A stretch of DNA of 64,000 nt from Prevotella sp. UBA2739 (lineage in GTDB: Bacteria; Bacteroidota; Bacteroidia; Bacteroidales; Bacteroidaceae), in contig DEJV01000002.1 of the NCBI GenBank assembly GCA_002353525.1, positions 88,798-152,797 of the forward strand, given 5' to 3'. The position numbers and the translations under genes were made by a program. Positions within the stretch are counted from its first letter, which is position 1, and every line of letters starts with the position of its first letter. The notes beneath the pieces were generated by a model. The model searched no databases. It worked only from the letters and a program-made list of their open reading frames with translations, and had not been told where the DNA came from. Positions 27,971 through 37,072 of the stretch are shown in pieces.

Positions 27971-29662
27971 ATGAATAAAAGGACTTTTATTATAGCGGGA
28001 TGTTTGTTCCTTGCTTTAGGGACTACCGCACAAGTGACAAATCGTAAAGGTGTGGATGATGTCAACAAGGTGGTTGACAATACTTTCGATAGTTTAAAGA
28101 TTGCTCAAACAGCACGTCCTGTGCCGGGCAGCTCACGCCGTGGCAATAACCCCGTGCTGTTCCTGGTAGGTAACTCTACCATGCGCAACGGTACGCTGGG
28201 TAATGGAAACAACGGACAGTGGGGATGGGGCTACTTTGCCTATCAGTATTTCGATGAGAACAAGATTACGGTGGAAAACCAAGCCCTGGGGGGCATGAGC
28301 AGCCGTACGTTCTATAACAATCTGTGGGAACCTATCCGCCAGGCATTGAAACCCGGCGACTGGGTGGTGGTGTCGATTGGACATAACGACAATGGGCCGT
28401 ACGACAGCGGACGTGCACGTGCCAGCATTCCTGGTGTGGGCAACGACACACTGAATGTGACCATCAAAGAGACGGGCAAACAGGAGACGGTTTATACTTA
28501 TGGCGGATATATGCGTAAGTACATCGACGATATTCGTGCTGCCGGTGCTTATCCCATCCTGATGTCGCTGACTCCGCGCGATGCTTACGACGAGAACGGT
28601 AAGATTGTGCGCAAGCCTCACACACAGTGGCTGATGCAAGTGGCTGCTGAAGAGGGTGTTCCGTTTGTTGACTTAAACGAAATCTCAGGTCAGAAGCTGG
28701 ATGGCTTCAGCAAGTGGAAAGAGAAATACCACTTCTTTGGCGACCACATCCACACAAGTAAGTTTGGTGCTGAGATGAATGCCCGATCGGCTGCAGAAGG
28801 ATTGTGGAACAGCCGTAATCCGATGCTCAAGCCATTGCAGGCTATGATGAAGAATATGGGCGTGGCTCGCCATGAGGTGGACCGCACCGATGGAAAGCCT
28901 GTAGTATGGATTACAGGCGACAGTACGGTAAAGAACAAGGATAAGGACAAGGACGACATGTGGGGTTGGGGCGCTGTGGCCTACGACGTGTTCGACCAAA
29001 AGAAGATAACGGTGATGAATGTGGCACAGGCTGGGCGCAGCTGCCGCTCTTATCTGGCCGAGGGCCGTTGGGACAAGGTCTACAACAGTCTGCAGCCTGG
29101 TGATTACGTGTTGATAGAGTTTGGCCATAATGACATTGGCGAGATTGATAAACCGAAGTTCCGTGGCTCGATTGCCAGCGCGAAGGACACATGTCATGTG
29201 TATAAGATGACCGACAAGGCCGTGAAGAATAATGGTAATGTGGTAGACAAGACGCTGCCCGTCACTGCCGGCATCCGTCCGGGCGACTATGTGGTGGTCT
29301 ATTCCTTTGGATGGTATCTGAAGAAATTTATCGATGATGTGCGCGAGAAGGGCGCTACGCCGATTCTTGTCTCACTGACACCACGTAACGAGTGGCCGGG
29401 TGGTAAGATTGAGCGACGCAACGATACATACGGTAAGTGGTATCGCGCGGTGGTAGAGGAGACAGGCGTGGAGTTTGTTGACTTGCACAACATCACTGCC
29501 GATTTCCTTGACAAGAAGTGTGGCAGCAAAGAGAAGGCCATGAAGTATTTCAAGCACGACCACACCCATACATCACTGTTGGGTGCCAAGACGAATGCCA
29601 AGAGCGTGGCTAAGGGATTGCGTGAGATTGGCAGTAAACTGGCTGACTATCTCAAGAAATAG
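27971..29662 (+). CDS. Tandem SGNH/CE12-type rhamnogalacturonan acetylesterase
   Basis: This secreted enzyme would remove acetyl groups from rhamnogalacturonan so lyases and hydrolases can act. The 563-residue product has a signal peptide ending TTAQ and two complete esterase domains. Domain 1 (about 55-290) has GNSTMRNG (nucleophile Ser), the ALGGMSSRTF Gly block, SIGHNDNGP (Asn block) and GDHIHTS (Asp-His). Domain 2 (about 310-560) has GDSTVKNK, AQAGRSCRSY, EFGHNDIGE and HDHTHTS. Both therefore retain Ser, Gly, Asn and Asp-His; domain 1 has Asn in place of the usual Asp before the Ser. I use the ATG rather than the TTG one codon upstream. No C-terminal sorting tail is present. Confidence 0.9.
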   Translation: MNKRTFIIAGCLFLALGTTAQVTNRKGVDDVNKVVDNTFDSLKIAQTARPVPGSSRRGNNPVLFLVGNSTMRNGTLGNGNNGQWGWGYFAYQYFDENKITVENQALGGMSSRTFYNNLWEPIRQALKPGDWVVVSIGHNDNGPYDSGRARASIPGVGNDTLNVTIKETGKQETVYTYGGYMRKYIDDIRAAGAYPILMSLTPRDAYDENGKIVRKPHTQWLMQVAAEEGVPFVDLNEISGQKLDGFSKWKEKYHFFGDHIHTSKFGAEMNARSAAEGLWNSRNPMLKPLQAMMKNMGVARHEVDRTDGKPVVWITGDSTVKNKDKDKDDMWGWGAVAYDVFDQKKITVMNVAQAGRSCRSYLAEGRWDKVYNSLQPGDYVLIEFGHNDIGEIDKPKFRGSIASAKDTCHVYKMTDKAVKNNGNVVDKTLPVTAGIRPGDYVVVYSFGWYLKKFIDDVREKGATPILVSLTPRNEWPGGKIERRNDTYGKWYRAVVEETGVEFVDLHNITADFLDKKCGSKEKAMKYFKHDHTHTSLLGAKTNAKSVAKGLREIGSKLADYLKK

Positions 29663-29675
29663 TTCTACTGACGGA

Positions 29676-29714
29676 CACGGGGCTATTGATAGAAGCACTA
29701 TCAATAGCCCTGTG
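29676..29714. terminator. Bidirectional terminator between convergent genes
   Basis: Arms 29676-29692 and 29698-29714 form a 17-bp stem with a single G-T pair and a 5-nt loop, midway between the convergent esterase and GH2 stop codons. Confidence 0.8.
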
Positions 29715-29737
29715 TAACTGTGAGGAATAATCTGTGA

Positions 29738-32104
29738 TTATCGTGTGGCCAGTTTGGTGGTGATGGTCTTAAAGCCGTTGGCTTTGGTCTTCAGCACGAC
29801 CTTTGATGGTGTACGGCCAGCACGAAGGATGATCATGGCCGAACCATTCCATAGGTGGCGGTGGTTCTGCACGTTCAGTTCATCGGAGTTGATGTCGCCA
29901 TTGGTGACAGCTACGATTTGGGCGTCGCCCTCTACCTCGAAGGTCAGCTCATCTTGAGCCATGGGTACACGACGACCCTTACTGTCGATGGCCTCCACGC
30001 GTACGTGCATCAGGTCCATGCCGTCGGCCTTCCACTCTGTGGCATCGGCCAGCGCACTCAGCTTCACGGCCTTGCCTACAGTCTCAATCTTGTTGTGGGC
30101 CACATCCTTACCATTGTTATAGGCAATAGCCAGCAGGTTGCCTTCAGCATATTGAATGTTGTCCCATCTGATTTGGTTGCGATGCTTCGGGTCGTCCTTC
30201 GGATTCTTTTTCTTTCCAAGACTCTTTCCGTTGAGTCGCAGTTCCACCTCATCGGCATTGGTATATGTATAGAGCGAAAGCTTTGAGCCTGGCTTGCGGT
30301 TCCAATGGTCGCTCAAGCCGTCGTTGCCTGTCTGTACACCGTTCCACATCATGTCGCCCTTAGAGTCTATGACGGCTATTTTTACTATTGGCTCGTCGGG
30401 AACAAAGAATGAACGCATGAAGTAAGCCTTTGGTTTGGGTTCTAATGAGATGTCGAACACACCTTGTGCCCATCCCTTGGCAGGCCATCCCTGACTCTCG
30501 CCCAGATAGTCGATGACTCCCCAGTAGGCTGAGCCGATGACTTTGTCGAGATTCATCTCAAAGTAGTTGGGACCCATGGCGGAAATGCTGGCCTCACTCT
30601 GATAGAATGTCATCCATGGGAAACGTCGTCCGTCACCAGGGAAATACATATAACGATAGTTGTAGGCCTGAATGTCGGTCACCTTGGCCAGTTCGCAGGG
30701 CAGCGAGTCGGTGTCCCAGTTGCGGTAACGTGGGTGCATGGCAACGGTGACGAGTCGTGTGGAGTCGTAACGGTGGAGTAGGGTGCGCATCAACTTGTAC
30801 ATTGTCACACCGAAGTCGTTGAATGGCTGGTTGGGATCTTGCTGTAGCTCATTACCCAGGCTCCAGAGCACTACCGATGGTGAGTTACGGTCGCGCTTCA
30901 CCCATTCAGGCACATCATATTGCCATTGCTGTTCAAAGTCTACGCGTCCGCCTGTGTGCTGGCGTGTCCATTTGTCGTAAAGCTCGTCGACCACCAGGAG
31001 GCCATATTTGTCGCACAACTCGATGAACTCGCGGCTGTAGGGGTTGTGCGAGGTACGTACATGGTTGATGCCGAACTGCTTCATCAGCTGCAGGCGCTTC
31101 TCGATGGCACGGGGATAGTTGGCTGCACCGAGTGCACCGAGGGTGTGGTGGTTGGCATAGCCCTTGAGCAGCACTTTCTTGCCGTTGAGTTTCAGTCCGA
31201 AACTTGGACCAATCTCAACTGTGCGAATGCCAAATTGTCCGCTCACCTCGTCGGCCACTGTTCCGTCTTCCCGCAAGAGCGTAGCCACAACGGTGTAGAG
31301 ATTCGGGTTCTCGGTATCCCACAATTGTGCATGGGGAATCTCTATTTCTGGAACCTGGTTGGTTAATGTGCGTGTGGGCATGTTGCGCTTGCGTGTACTT
31401 TTCCCCTCAAAGACCGTTTGTCCGTCAGGAGCTATCACCTTCACCTTCATGTCGATGGCTTTCGCCTTGGTGTGGTTCGTGAACTCTGCTGCAATGTTGA
31501 CAAAGCGATTGTCGCGTGTGGTGATGTAGAGTGGATGGCGGGCAAAATAAAGGTCTTTGGCTGTGGTGATGAGTTTCACGTCGCGGAACAGACCGCCACC
31601 GGTATACCATCGCGAGTTGTTAGGCTCGCGGGTGTCGGCAATAACGGCCAGTTCGTTGGCTTTTCCCCATTGCAGCTTGTCGGTGACGTCAATCTCAAAG
31701 CCCACATATCCGTAGTCGGTGCCGCCAATGCGCTTTCCGTTGAGATAGACATCGCCCGTGTACATGATGCCGCCAAAGTCGAGCAAGATGCGCTTGCCCT
31801 TCATGTCGTCGGTAGGAGTGAGCTGATAACGGTAGTAGCCTTTGCCCATCTCCTTGAATCCGCGACTCGACAAGCGGCTCTTGATGTTGGCTGCCACATC
31901 GGTGTTGTCGGCCTTCTCGTCAGCGGCAGGAGCCACCCATGGCTGTTCAATCTGGAAGTCGTGTGGCAGGTTTACCTTGCGCCACTCTCCTTCGTTGTTC
32001 AATCGGAATTCCCATCCGAAGGCTAGGCTTTTCACTTGTCGTTCTTGTGCTGTTGCGCCCACTACAGCGGTAATCATCAACAGCATCATGATTATTTTTC
32101 TCAT
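29738..32104 (-). CDS. GH2 family beta-galactosidase-like enzyme
   Basis: This secreted GH2 enzyme likely removes galactosyl side-chain residues of rhamnogalacturonan-I. I start at the ATG giving MRKIIMMLLMITAVVGATAQ, a clean signal peptide; the alternative 24 nt upstream is GTG. The 788-residue product has a sugar-binding domain (WRKVNLPHDFQIEQPW, GIMYTGDVYLNGKRIGG), an immunoglobulin-like domain, the TIM barrel with HVRTSHNPY, the acid/base Glu in WSLGNELQQ and the nucleophile Glu in TFYQSEASISA, then C-terminal beta domains. It is the last gene of the GH105-GH106-GH2 row, 50 nt after GH106. The precise substrate (galactose or another beta-linked sugar) is open. Confidence 0.9.
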   Translation of the reverse strand: MRKIIMMLLMITAVVGATAQERQVKSLAFGWEFRLNNEGEWRKVNLPHDFQIEQPWVAPAADEKADNTDVAANIKSRLSSRGFKEMGKGYYRYQLTPTDDMKGKRILLDFGGIMYTGDVYLNGKRIGGTDYGYVGFEIDVTDKLQWGKANELAVIADTREPNNSRWYTGGGLFRDVKLITTAKDLYFARHPLYITTRDNRFVNIAAEFTNHTKAKAIDMKVKVIAPDGQTVFEGKSTRKRNMPTRTLTNQVPEIEIPHAQLWDTENPNLYTVVATLLREDGTVADEVSGQFGIRTVEIGPSFGLKLNGKKVLLKGYANHHTLGALGAANYPRAIEKRLQLMKQFGINHVRTSHNPYSREFIELCDKYGLLVVDELYDKWTRQHTGGRVDFEQQWQYDVPEWVKRDRNSPSVVLWSLGNELQQDPNQPFNDFGVTMYKLMRTLLHRYDSTRLVTVAMHPRYRNWDTDSLPCELAKVTDIQAYNYRYMYFPGDGRRFPWMTFYQSEASISAMGPNYFEMNLDKVIGSAYWGVIDYLGESQGWPAKGWAQGVFDISLEPKPKAYFMRSFFVPDEPIVKIAVIDSKGDMMWNGVQTGNDGLSDHWNRKPGSKLSLYTYTNADEVELRLNGKSLGKKKNPKDDPKHRNQIRWDNIQYAEGNLLAIAYNNGKDVAHNKIETVGKAVKLSALADATEWKADGMDLMHVRVEAIDSKGRRVPMAQDELTFEVEGDAQIVAVTNGDINSDELNVQNHRHLWNGSAMIILRAGRTPSKVVLKTKANGFKTITTKLATR

Positions 32105-32153
32105 TGTCTGTATTTCTTTTATTTTCACTATTGTCCTTTACTCCTACACTTCC

Positions 32154-34835
32154 TTACTTCTCCACCAGCTTCACCTCAGAGTTGAGTCCACTCTTCACTG
32201 GTGTCCAGTTCTCGTAACCTGTCTTCTTGTAGTTCAAGTCCACGATATTGATTTCGTTAAACTTGCGCCACTTCACACCCTTACGGTCTAAATCGGCAAT
32301 GCGGTTTGCCGGCAGGTTGGTCACCTCGATGCGTATCTCGTTGTTGCCAGCCTTGAGGGTGTTCTTTGTGTCGAGAACATAAGGAACGGCCCAGGCACAG
32401 CCTATGAATGTGCCATTGATATATACCCGTGCACTCTCGCGCACATCGCCCAGGTCGATGGTCCATTGCTTCTCGGCCTGTGCTTTGGTGAGTGTCAGAG
32501 TGGTGGTGTAAACACCCGTGCCCATGGTCACCTTGGCGGCATCGTTGTCGAGTGTCTCCCAGGTCTGCACCTTATCTAACTGGAATGTCTGTTCCACCTT
32601 GGGTGCCTCCTCCACGAATGCGAGGGTCCACTTGTTGCCAAGCGTGATAGGTGCCTCATGGGGAGTGATGGGTGCTGAGGGCTTTAGTTCCTTCCAGTTG
32701 GCAGTCTTCTTGTAGGTTTGTAGGATAACCGACTCGCCCGACCGCAGGCTGATTCTCACCTTTTTACCATCTATGGATGCCTGATGAATCTCGCCCGTCA
32801 TGGGGTTGAACAGAGCTGCGTCGTTGAAGTCGACCGTCAGAGCAATCATCTCGTCCACGTCGTTGGGCGTGAGGTTGGCAATGAAGTAGTGATGACCTGT
32901 GGCGTTGCTGCGACGGATGGCGCGCAGTCCCAGTTTGGTGCGCATTATTTCGGGCTTGGCGGCCTTCTTCATCTCAGTGTCGTTGATGCCGTAGATGATA
33001 TGTGCTCCCTGTGCCTTCAATGCCTCCAGATGCTCTTTCAGTGCTTGGGGCATGCGTCCGCTACCGGGGATGATGAGTCCGCTATAGCGTGTGCCGGCAG
33101 CAGTCTCGAGCATGCCGTTCTTATACGTTGTGGTCAGCAGGTACTTATCGCTGATGTAGTCGCAGTCGTATCCCTGCTTGTCTATTTCCAGTATGCTCTT
33201 GATAAACTCGGGCGCCTTTTGGTCCATCGAGTGAATGTCAAACTGCATAAGCAGTGATTTGCCTTTTTGCTGCCACATGTCGCGCACGGGCAGGTATACC
33301 AGGAAATCATTGTCGGGCTTACCCATCTGCAGGAAGCTCTGGCAACGCTCTATATACTTTAAGAAATAAGGTGCGTCACGCCAGATGCTGTTTGTCGGAC
33401 TCATGTCGACACTGGCATAGAACTTCCATCCCGGCCAGGGATCGTCTTTGGGCGAGTAGCAGGTGCCATGGAAGAACATATGGTTGACGCCACAGGTGAA
33501 CATCAAGTCCATGTCGGGTTTCATCTGCGACAAGGAGGTGCGGAAATGCTCTGTCAGCCAAGTGAAGGTCTCGCTGCTCACCAGTGGCTTGCCGGTGATG
33601 TGAGCTGCTGATGCGGCATATTTCAACATTGACACGTCGCTGTCGTTCTTCTTGGTGAAACCAGGATCTTTGCGCAGTCCTTTGATGCCGAACTCCGACA
33701 GGCCGAAGCCCTCAATCTCGGGAATGTCTACAGCGGCATACACGTCAATCAGATTGGCGGGTGAGCCGTGTGCCTGGTTGCGTGTCTTCACTCCATGGCT
33801 GTGTGCCCATGCGGTCCATTGCTGGGTAAAGTTCTCCAGCAACATCTCTCCCAGCGTCTCACGGTAGTCGGAAAGGGTCTGGCTCTCACCGTCGAGTAAG
33901 AAGTTCAGACGTTTCTCTAACTGATAGCCGCGACGCTTGGCGAACTCGTTGAGCAACGTGGGTGTCCAGTCGGCACCATACACCTCGTATGAGTCGTTGA
34001 AGAAGTTGTGAGGGTAGGGAGTGCCCGAGGCTGCAAAGGCCGAGTCGAAGCGTTCCAGATAGTGTTTCACGGCCAGACGGTCGAAGTGGTCGATGACATA
34101 TCCCTGTCCGCCAGGTGCAGCACGCTTTACCTGCTGACGTGTACGACTGATGTAGAGAGCGATGAACCGCCAGTTGACGTCGGCTTTGATTTTCAGCTTT
34201 GGCGCTTTCCACGTCAGTTTGTTGCCTTTCATGAAAGCCGTTACGTCGATGCCTTCATTGGCTGTCCACGAACTTAAAGGCGTGATGGGGAAAGCCATCA
34301 CCTTCTGTAACCGTGCATATTTCTGTTCCTTGGCAGGTGCTGACAGGTCGATGTTCTTGAATTTCCGGCCCGTAAGCGTAGTATCGACAAATACGGCCTT
34401 GCAGGCTGCCTCTTCCAATGGGACGTTGGGACCGCCAAAAGGCCAACCAGTGCCGGTGCTCATGTCGATGGCGATGCCATTTTTCTGTCCCTCCTGCTCT
34501 GAGAATTTCAGTGCTTCCATCCAAGGCGTGGAAAGGAACGACAACTCGTTCTGCTTATTGCCCTGCACACCGTAGATAGGTGTGATTTCCAGCGAGCCAA
34601 TACCTGCCTTGGCATATTCCTGCATGTTCCACTGGATGTTCTTCTTGTCAACAGCACTGCCCAGCCACCACCACCGTGCGCCGGCTTTTGCCTCTTGCGA
34701 TGCAGCAGGCCATGCGGGTTGTGCGTGGATGTTCAAAGGCGAGAATAAAGAGGTGAGAAGAGAGACGATTGCAACGAGTGACCACTGCATCGCCTCTTTT
34801 CCCATTCGTCTTTTTGAATGATATGTTTTGACCAT
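32154..34835 (-). CDS. GH106 family alpha-L-rhamnosidase
   Basis: GH106 enzymes hydrolyse alpha-L-rhamnosyl linkages, here probably rhamnose ends left by lyase action on RG-I. The 893-residue product has a signal peptide ending NIHAQ near residue 39, then the family opening PAASQEAKAGARWWWLGSAV and the AGIGSLEITPIYG segment. DMSTGTGWPFGGP, HFFNDSYEVYGADWTP-like residues (NFFNDSYEVYGADW) and NQAHGSPANLIDVYAAVDIP-type barrel strands follow, and a C-terminal beta-sandwich (DLGDVRESARVYINGTFIG) resembles a GH2 sugar-binding domain. The first ATG is used; a second ten codons later would give a shorter leader and is also possible. It starts 33 nt after GH105. Confidence 0.9.
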   Translation of the reverse strand: MVKTYHSKRRMGKEAMQWSLVAIVSLLTSLFSPLNIHAQPAWPAASQEAKAGARWWWLGSAVDKKNIQWNMQEYAKAGIGSLEITPIYGVQGNKQNELSFLSTPWMEALKFSEQEGQKNGIAIDMSTGTGWPFGGPNVPLEEAACKAVFVDTTLTGRKFKNIDLSAPAKEQKYARLQKVMAFPITPLSSWTANEGIDVTAFMKGNKLTWKAPKLKIKADVNWRFIALYISRTRQQVKRAAPGGQGYVIDHFDRLAVKHYLERFDSAFAASGTPYPHNFFNDSYEVYGADWTPTLLNEFAKRRGYQLEKRLNFLLDGESQTLSDYRETLGEMLLENFTQQWTAWAHSHGVKTRNQAHGSPANLIDVYAAVDIPEIEGFGLSEFGIKGLRKDPGFTKKNDSDVSMLKYAASAAHITGKPLVSSETFTWLTEHFRTSLSQMKPDMDLMFTCGVNHMFFHGTCYSPKDDPWPGWKFYASVDMSPTNSIWRDAPYFLKYIERCQSFLQMGKPDNDFLVYLPVRDMWQQKGKSLLMQFDIHSMDQKAPEFIKSILEIDKQGYDCDYISDKYLLTTTYKNGMLETAAGTRYSGLIIPGSGRMPQALKEHLEALKAQGAHIIYGINDTEMKKAAKPEIMRTKLGLRAIRRSNATGHHYFIANLTPNDVDEMIALTVDFNDAALFNPMTGEIHQASIDGKKVRISLRSGESVILQTYKKTANWKELKPSAPITPHEAPITLGNKWTLAFVEEAPKVEQTFQLDKVQTWETLDNDAAKVTMGTGVYTTTLTLTKAQAEKQWTIDLGDVRESARVYINGTFIGCAWAVPYVLDTKNTLKAGNNEIRIEVTNLPANRIADLDRKGVKWRKFNEINIVDLNYKKTGYENWTPVKSGLNSEVKLVEK

Positions 34836-34857
34836 ATTTATTGCTTCTTCTTTCTAA

Positions 34858-34893
34858 TCAATTGTCAATTATCGATTATTAATTATCAATTTG
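34858..34893. repeat. AATTGACAATT-type repeat overlapping the GH105 3' end
   Basis: Read on the minus strand this is AAATTGATAATTAATAATCG followed by ATAATTGACAATTGATTAG. The last codons of GH105 (KLIINNR and stop) are written in this repeat, so the element appears to have reached into the gene end. Confidence 0.7.
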
Positions 34894-36011
34894 TAATACT
34901 CTACGCCACCCAGCAGGAAACAGCCCGTGCCGTAATCCTCAAAGTCGGGAATCTTGGTGTATGACAATGGCTGACCGGCCGAGGGATCTTTACCTGTGCC
35001 CTGTACCCATCCGAGGAAGCCGTCGGCATGCACACAGTCGTTGACCATCGCATTCCAAGCGCGGTCGCACGACGGACGGTATTTCTTGGCCTTTAGGATT
35101 CCTTTCTGTATGCCCCAGCTCATGCCATAGAGGAACAGTGCCGTACCCGTGAGCTCCTTGCCGCCGTAGTCAGCAGGCGACACCATACTGGGATTCCACA
35201 GTCCGTCTTCGCGCTGGCAGGCCAAAATAGCCTCGCTCATCAAGATGAAGTCCTTCTTCAGCTGTTTGTAGTATTTGTCTTTTTTGTCCAGCTGGTTCAT
35301 CACACGTACCAATGCGGCATATACCCATCCGTTGCCACGGCTCCAATAGCAGTTCTTGCCATCGGGTGTCTGGTAGGGAGCCACATAGTCGGCATCGCGC
35401 CACCACAGGCCTTCCTTCACGTTGAACAATCCGCCAGCCAGCGTGTTGCGACTCCAGTTGTACATGTTCATGGCATGGTCGATATACTTGCGCTCGCCCG
35501 TCACCTTGTACATCTGAGCATATAACGGCATAGCCATCTGAATGGCATCAATCCATGTCCACCATCCGTACAGCTCGTTGTTGGCCTTTGGGTTGCGGGC
35601 TTTCATCTGGTTGTCGAGGTTCAGCTTCACCATGGCAATCTTCTCCTCGCCACCCGACTGCACATAACGGTCCACATAGCTCTGGCCACAGCATTGGTCG
35701 TCGGCGTCGTTGGTCTTCACACCATTGCGTGGTGTCCACTTGTGGAAGCTGGCCCATCGGTCGGTATAGTCGATGTATTCCTGCTTAGGGTCAATCTCGT
35801 AGAGTGCCATCAGCCCCTCGTAGTAGACGGCACGTGTCCACAGCGAACTAGGCCGTATCTTGTTCACGTTTGTTGGAACAGTGGGATCGTTGTACTTCGT
35901 CATGAAGTAATTGTTGGCTTTTCTCAGTGTCTGCATTACGTCATTGGCCTTCTGAGCCATGGCTCCTGTGACTGCCATCAGAATTGTCAGTGTCAATAAT
36001 GTTCGTTTCAT
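34869..36011 (-). CDS. GH105 unsaturated rhamnogalacturonyl hydrolase
   Basis: GH105 enzymes remove the unsaturated galacturonate left at the non-reducing end by PL9/PL11 lyases. The 380-residue product has a signal peptide ending AMAQ at residue 20, which places it in the periplasm or outside, and an (alpha/alpha)6 barrel. The likely catalytic Asp is near residue 155 in WTWIDAIQMAMPLY, and YWSRGNGWVYAAL is the family signature. ELTGTALFLYGMSWGI and the final FEDYGTGCFLLGGVEYYKL are also typical. It is the first gene of the minus-strand arm, behind a good promoter, with GH106 and GH2 downstream. The last residues are encoded by a dispersed repeat. Confidence 0.93.
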   Translation of the reverse strand: MKRTLLTLTILMAVTGAMAQKANDVMQTLRKANNYFMTKYNDPTVPTNVNKIRPSSLWTRAVYYEGLMALYEIDPKQEYIDYTDRWASFHKWTPRNGVKTNDADDQCCGQSYVDRYVQSGGEEKIAMVKLNLDNQMKARNPKANNELYGWWTWIDAIQMAMPLYAQMYKVTGERKYIDHAMNMYNWSRNTLAGGLFNVKEGLWWRDADYVAPYQTPDGKNCYWSRGNGWVYAALVRVMNQLDKKDKYYKQLKKDFILMSEAILACQREDGLWNPSMVSPADYGGKELTGTALFLYGMSWGIQKGILKAKKYRPSCDRAWNAMVNDCVHADGFLGWVQGTGKDPSAGQPLSYTKIPDFEDYGTGCFLLGGVEYYKLIINNR

Positions 36012-36065
36012 AGATTTTTTGTTATTCTTGTTTTTGATTCTTGTCTAGAGTTTGTTTGTAGTAGG

Positions 36066-36096
36066 CAAAGATATGAAAAAAATAGGAGAGTGCAAA
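36066..36096 (-). promoter_or_regulatory. Promoter of the GH105-GH106-GH2 row
   Basis: On the minus strand a TTTG (36096-36093) and a TATCTTTG (36073-36066) are separated by exactly 19 nt, the best -33/-7 pair in the window. The GH105 ATG lies about 54 nt downstream. Confidence 0.75.
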
Positions 36097-36223
36097 GGCG
36101 AAGGTCTAAAATTCAAGTTGAAAGAACATTTTTTAAGGTAACTGTCTGTGCGCGAAAATGTCTTTTGGATTATTCTCTATATTCTGTACATTTTTCCATG
36201 TTGCCGCTGACTCGTCCGTGCGC

Positions 36224-36916
36224 TCAGAATGGAGCCTTTGATGAATGACGCATCCTATGAATGGTGGCCTTGGTATTCTTAGTATAAAGTATTCGCAATT
36301 GCTGGTCATGCCTCATCCAGATGTCCTTCAGATTGGGATTTTCATAGCATGTCAGCACCTCCAGTTTCGTGTTGTTCATCAGGTTGAGGCTGGTCAGGTA
36401 GTTGTAGTCGCACTCCAAATGCACCAGCTGGGTGTTCCGGCTCACATCCAGTTGTGTCAGGTCGTTCTTGTCACAATATAATAAGGTGAGCGCCTTGTTC
36501 TGGCTCACGTCTAGTTTTGTCAGCTTGTTCGCACAACAGATGAGATGTTCTAGCGCTTTGTTGTTCGTCACGTCCAGCTGCGTAAGGTCGTTGTCGCCGC
36601 AGTTGAGTTTTTTGAGCTTTGTAAGGTGTGTCACGTCTAGCTGTGTCAATCGGTTGTCGCAGCATTCAAGTGTTTCCATGTTTGTAAAGTGCTCAATGCC
36701 TTTCATTGATGCAACGTCGGCCGTGATGATGGAGATGCTTTTGACATCTTTCGCCTCAGACACAGAAATCTCATGGTCTCCATTTTTGTCGAAGTGCCCT
36801 ATGCAGTAAGCTCTGAAAATCTCATCATCGAAGTGAACCGTTTCCTCTTGTCCCGTTCTTCCGCATGCGACAAGCAGGATGGCTGCTATGATGTAATACA
36901 AATAAATTGCTTTCAT
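36224..36916 (-). CDS. Leucine-rich-repeat lipoprotein
   Basis: The 230-residue product has a lipoprotein signal (AAILLVAC, Cys at residue 18). A possible EF-hand-like loop, DKNGDHEISVSEA, follows near residue 44. About six 21-residue leucine-rich repeats of the pattern L-x-x-L-D-V-x-x-N-x-x-L-x-x-L-x-C-x-x-N-x-L-T then run from about residue 80 to 210 (e.g. LTQLDVTHLTKLKKLNCGDN). Each repeat has a Cys at the same position, giving a cysteine ladder. Such repeats usually mediate protein binding. It lies between the two arms of the pectin locus with its own promoter element; a role in glycan use is not shown. Confidence 0.85.
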   Translation of the reverse strand: MKAIYLYYIIAAILLVACGRTGQEETVHFDDEIFRAYCIGHFDKNGDHEISVSEAKDVKSISIITADVASMKGIEHFTNMETLECCDNRLTQLDVTHLTKLKKLNCGDNDLTQLDVTNNKALEHLICCANKLTKLDVSQNKALTLLYCDKNDLTQLDVSRNTQLVHLECDYNYLTSLNLMNNTKLEVLTCYENPNLKDIWMRHDQQLRILYTKNTKATIHRMRHSSKAPF

Positions 36917-36942
36917 TGTGATGGCTTAGATGGATTTGTCTG

Positions 36943-36950
36943 CAAACTTA
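36943..36950 (-). promoter_or_regulatory. -7 promoter element for the LRR lipoprotein
   Basis: On the minus strand this reads TAAGTTTG, matching TAnnTTTG, 27-34 nt before the LRR lipoprotein start. No clear -33 element. Confidence 0.5.
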
Positions 36951-37037
36951 CACAATTCATCTGAAAAAAAGAGGAATAATGGATTTTTTTCGAGAAAAAA
37001 AAGACAAAAATCACAGTATAGATTCATTTGTTCTTTG

Positions 37038-37045
37038 TAATTTTG
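37038..37045 (+). promoter_or_regulatory. -7 promoter element for the second GH2 gene
   Basis: TAATTTTG followed by C matches TAnnTTTG and sits 28 nt before the chosen ATG. It lies within an upstream in-frame extension of the GH2 gene, which argues against that longer start. Confidence 0.6.
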
Positions 37046-37072
37046 CCAACAACATCAAAAACTCATCTCATT

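Noticed and set aside
37028..37072. N-terminal extension of the large GH2 protein
   Set aside because: It overlaps the TAATTTTG promoter element; the ATG at 37073 begins a normal signal peptide.
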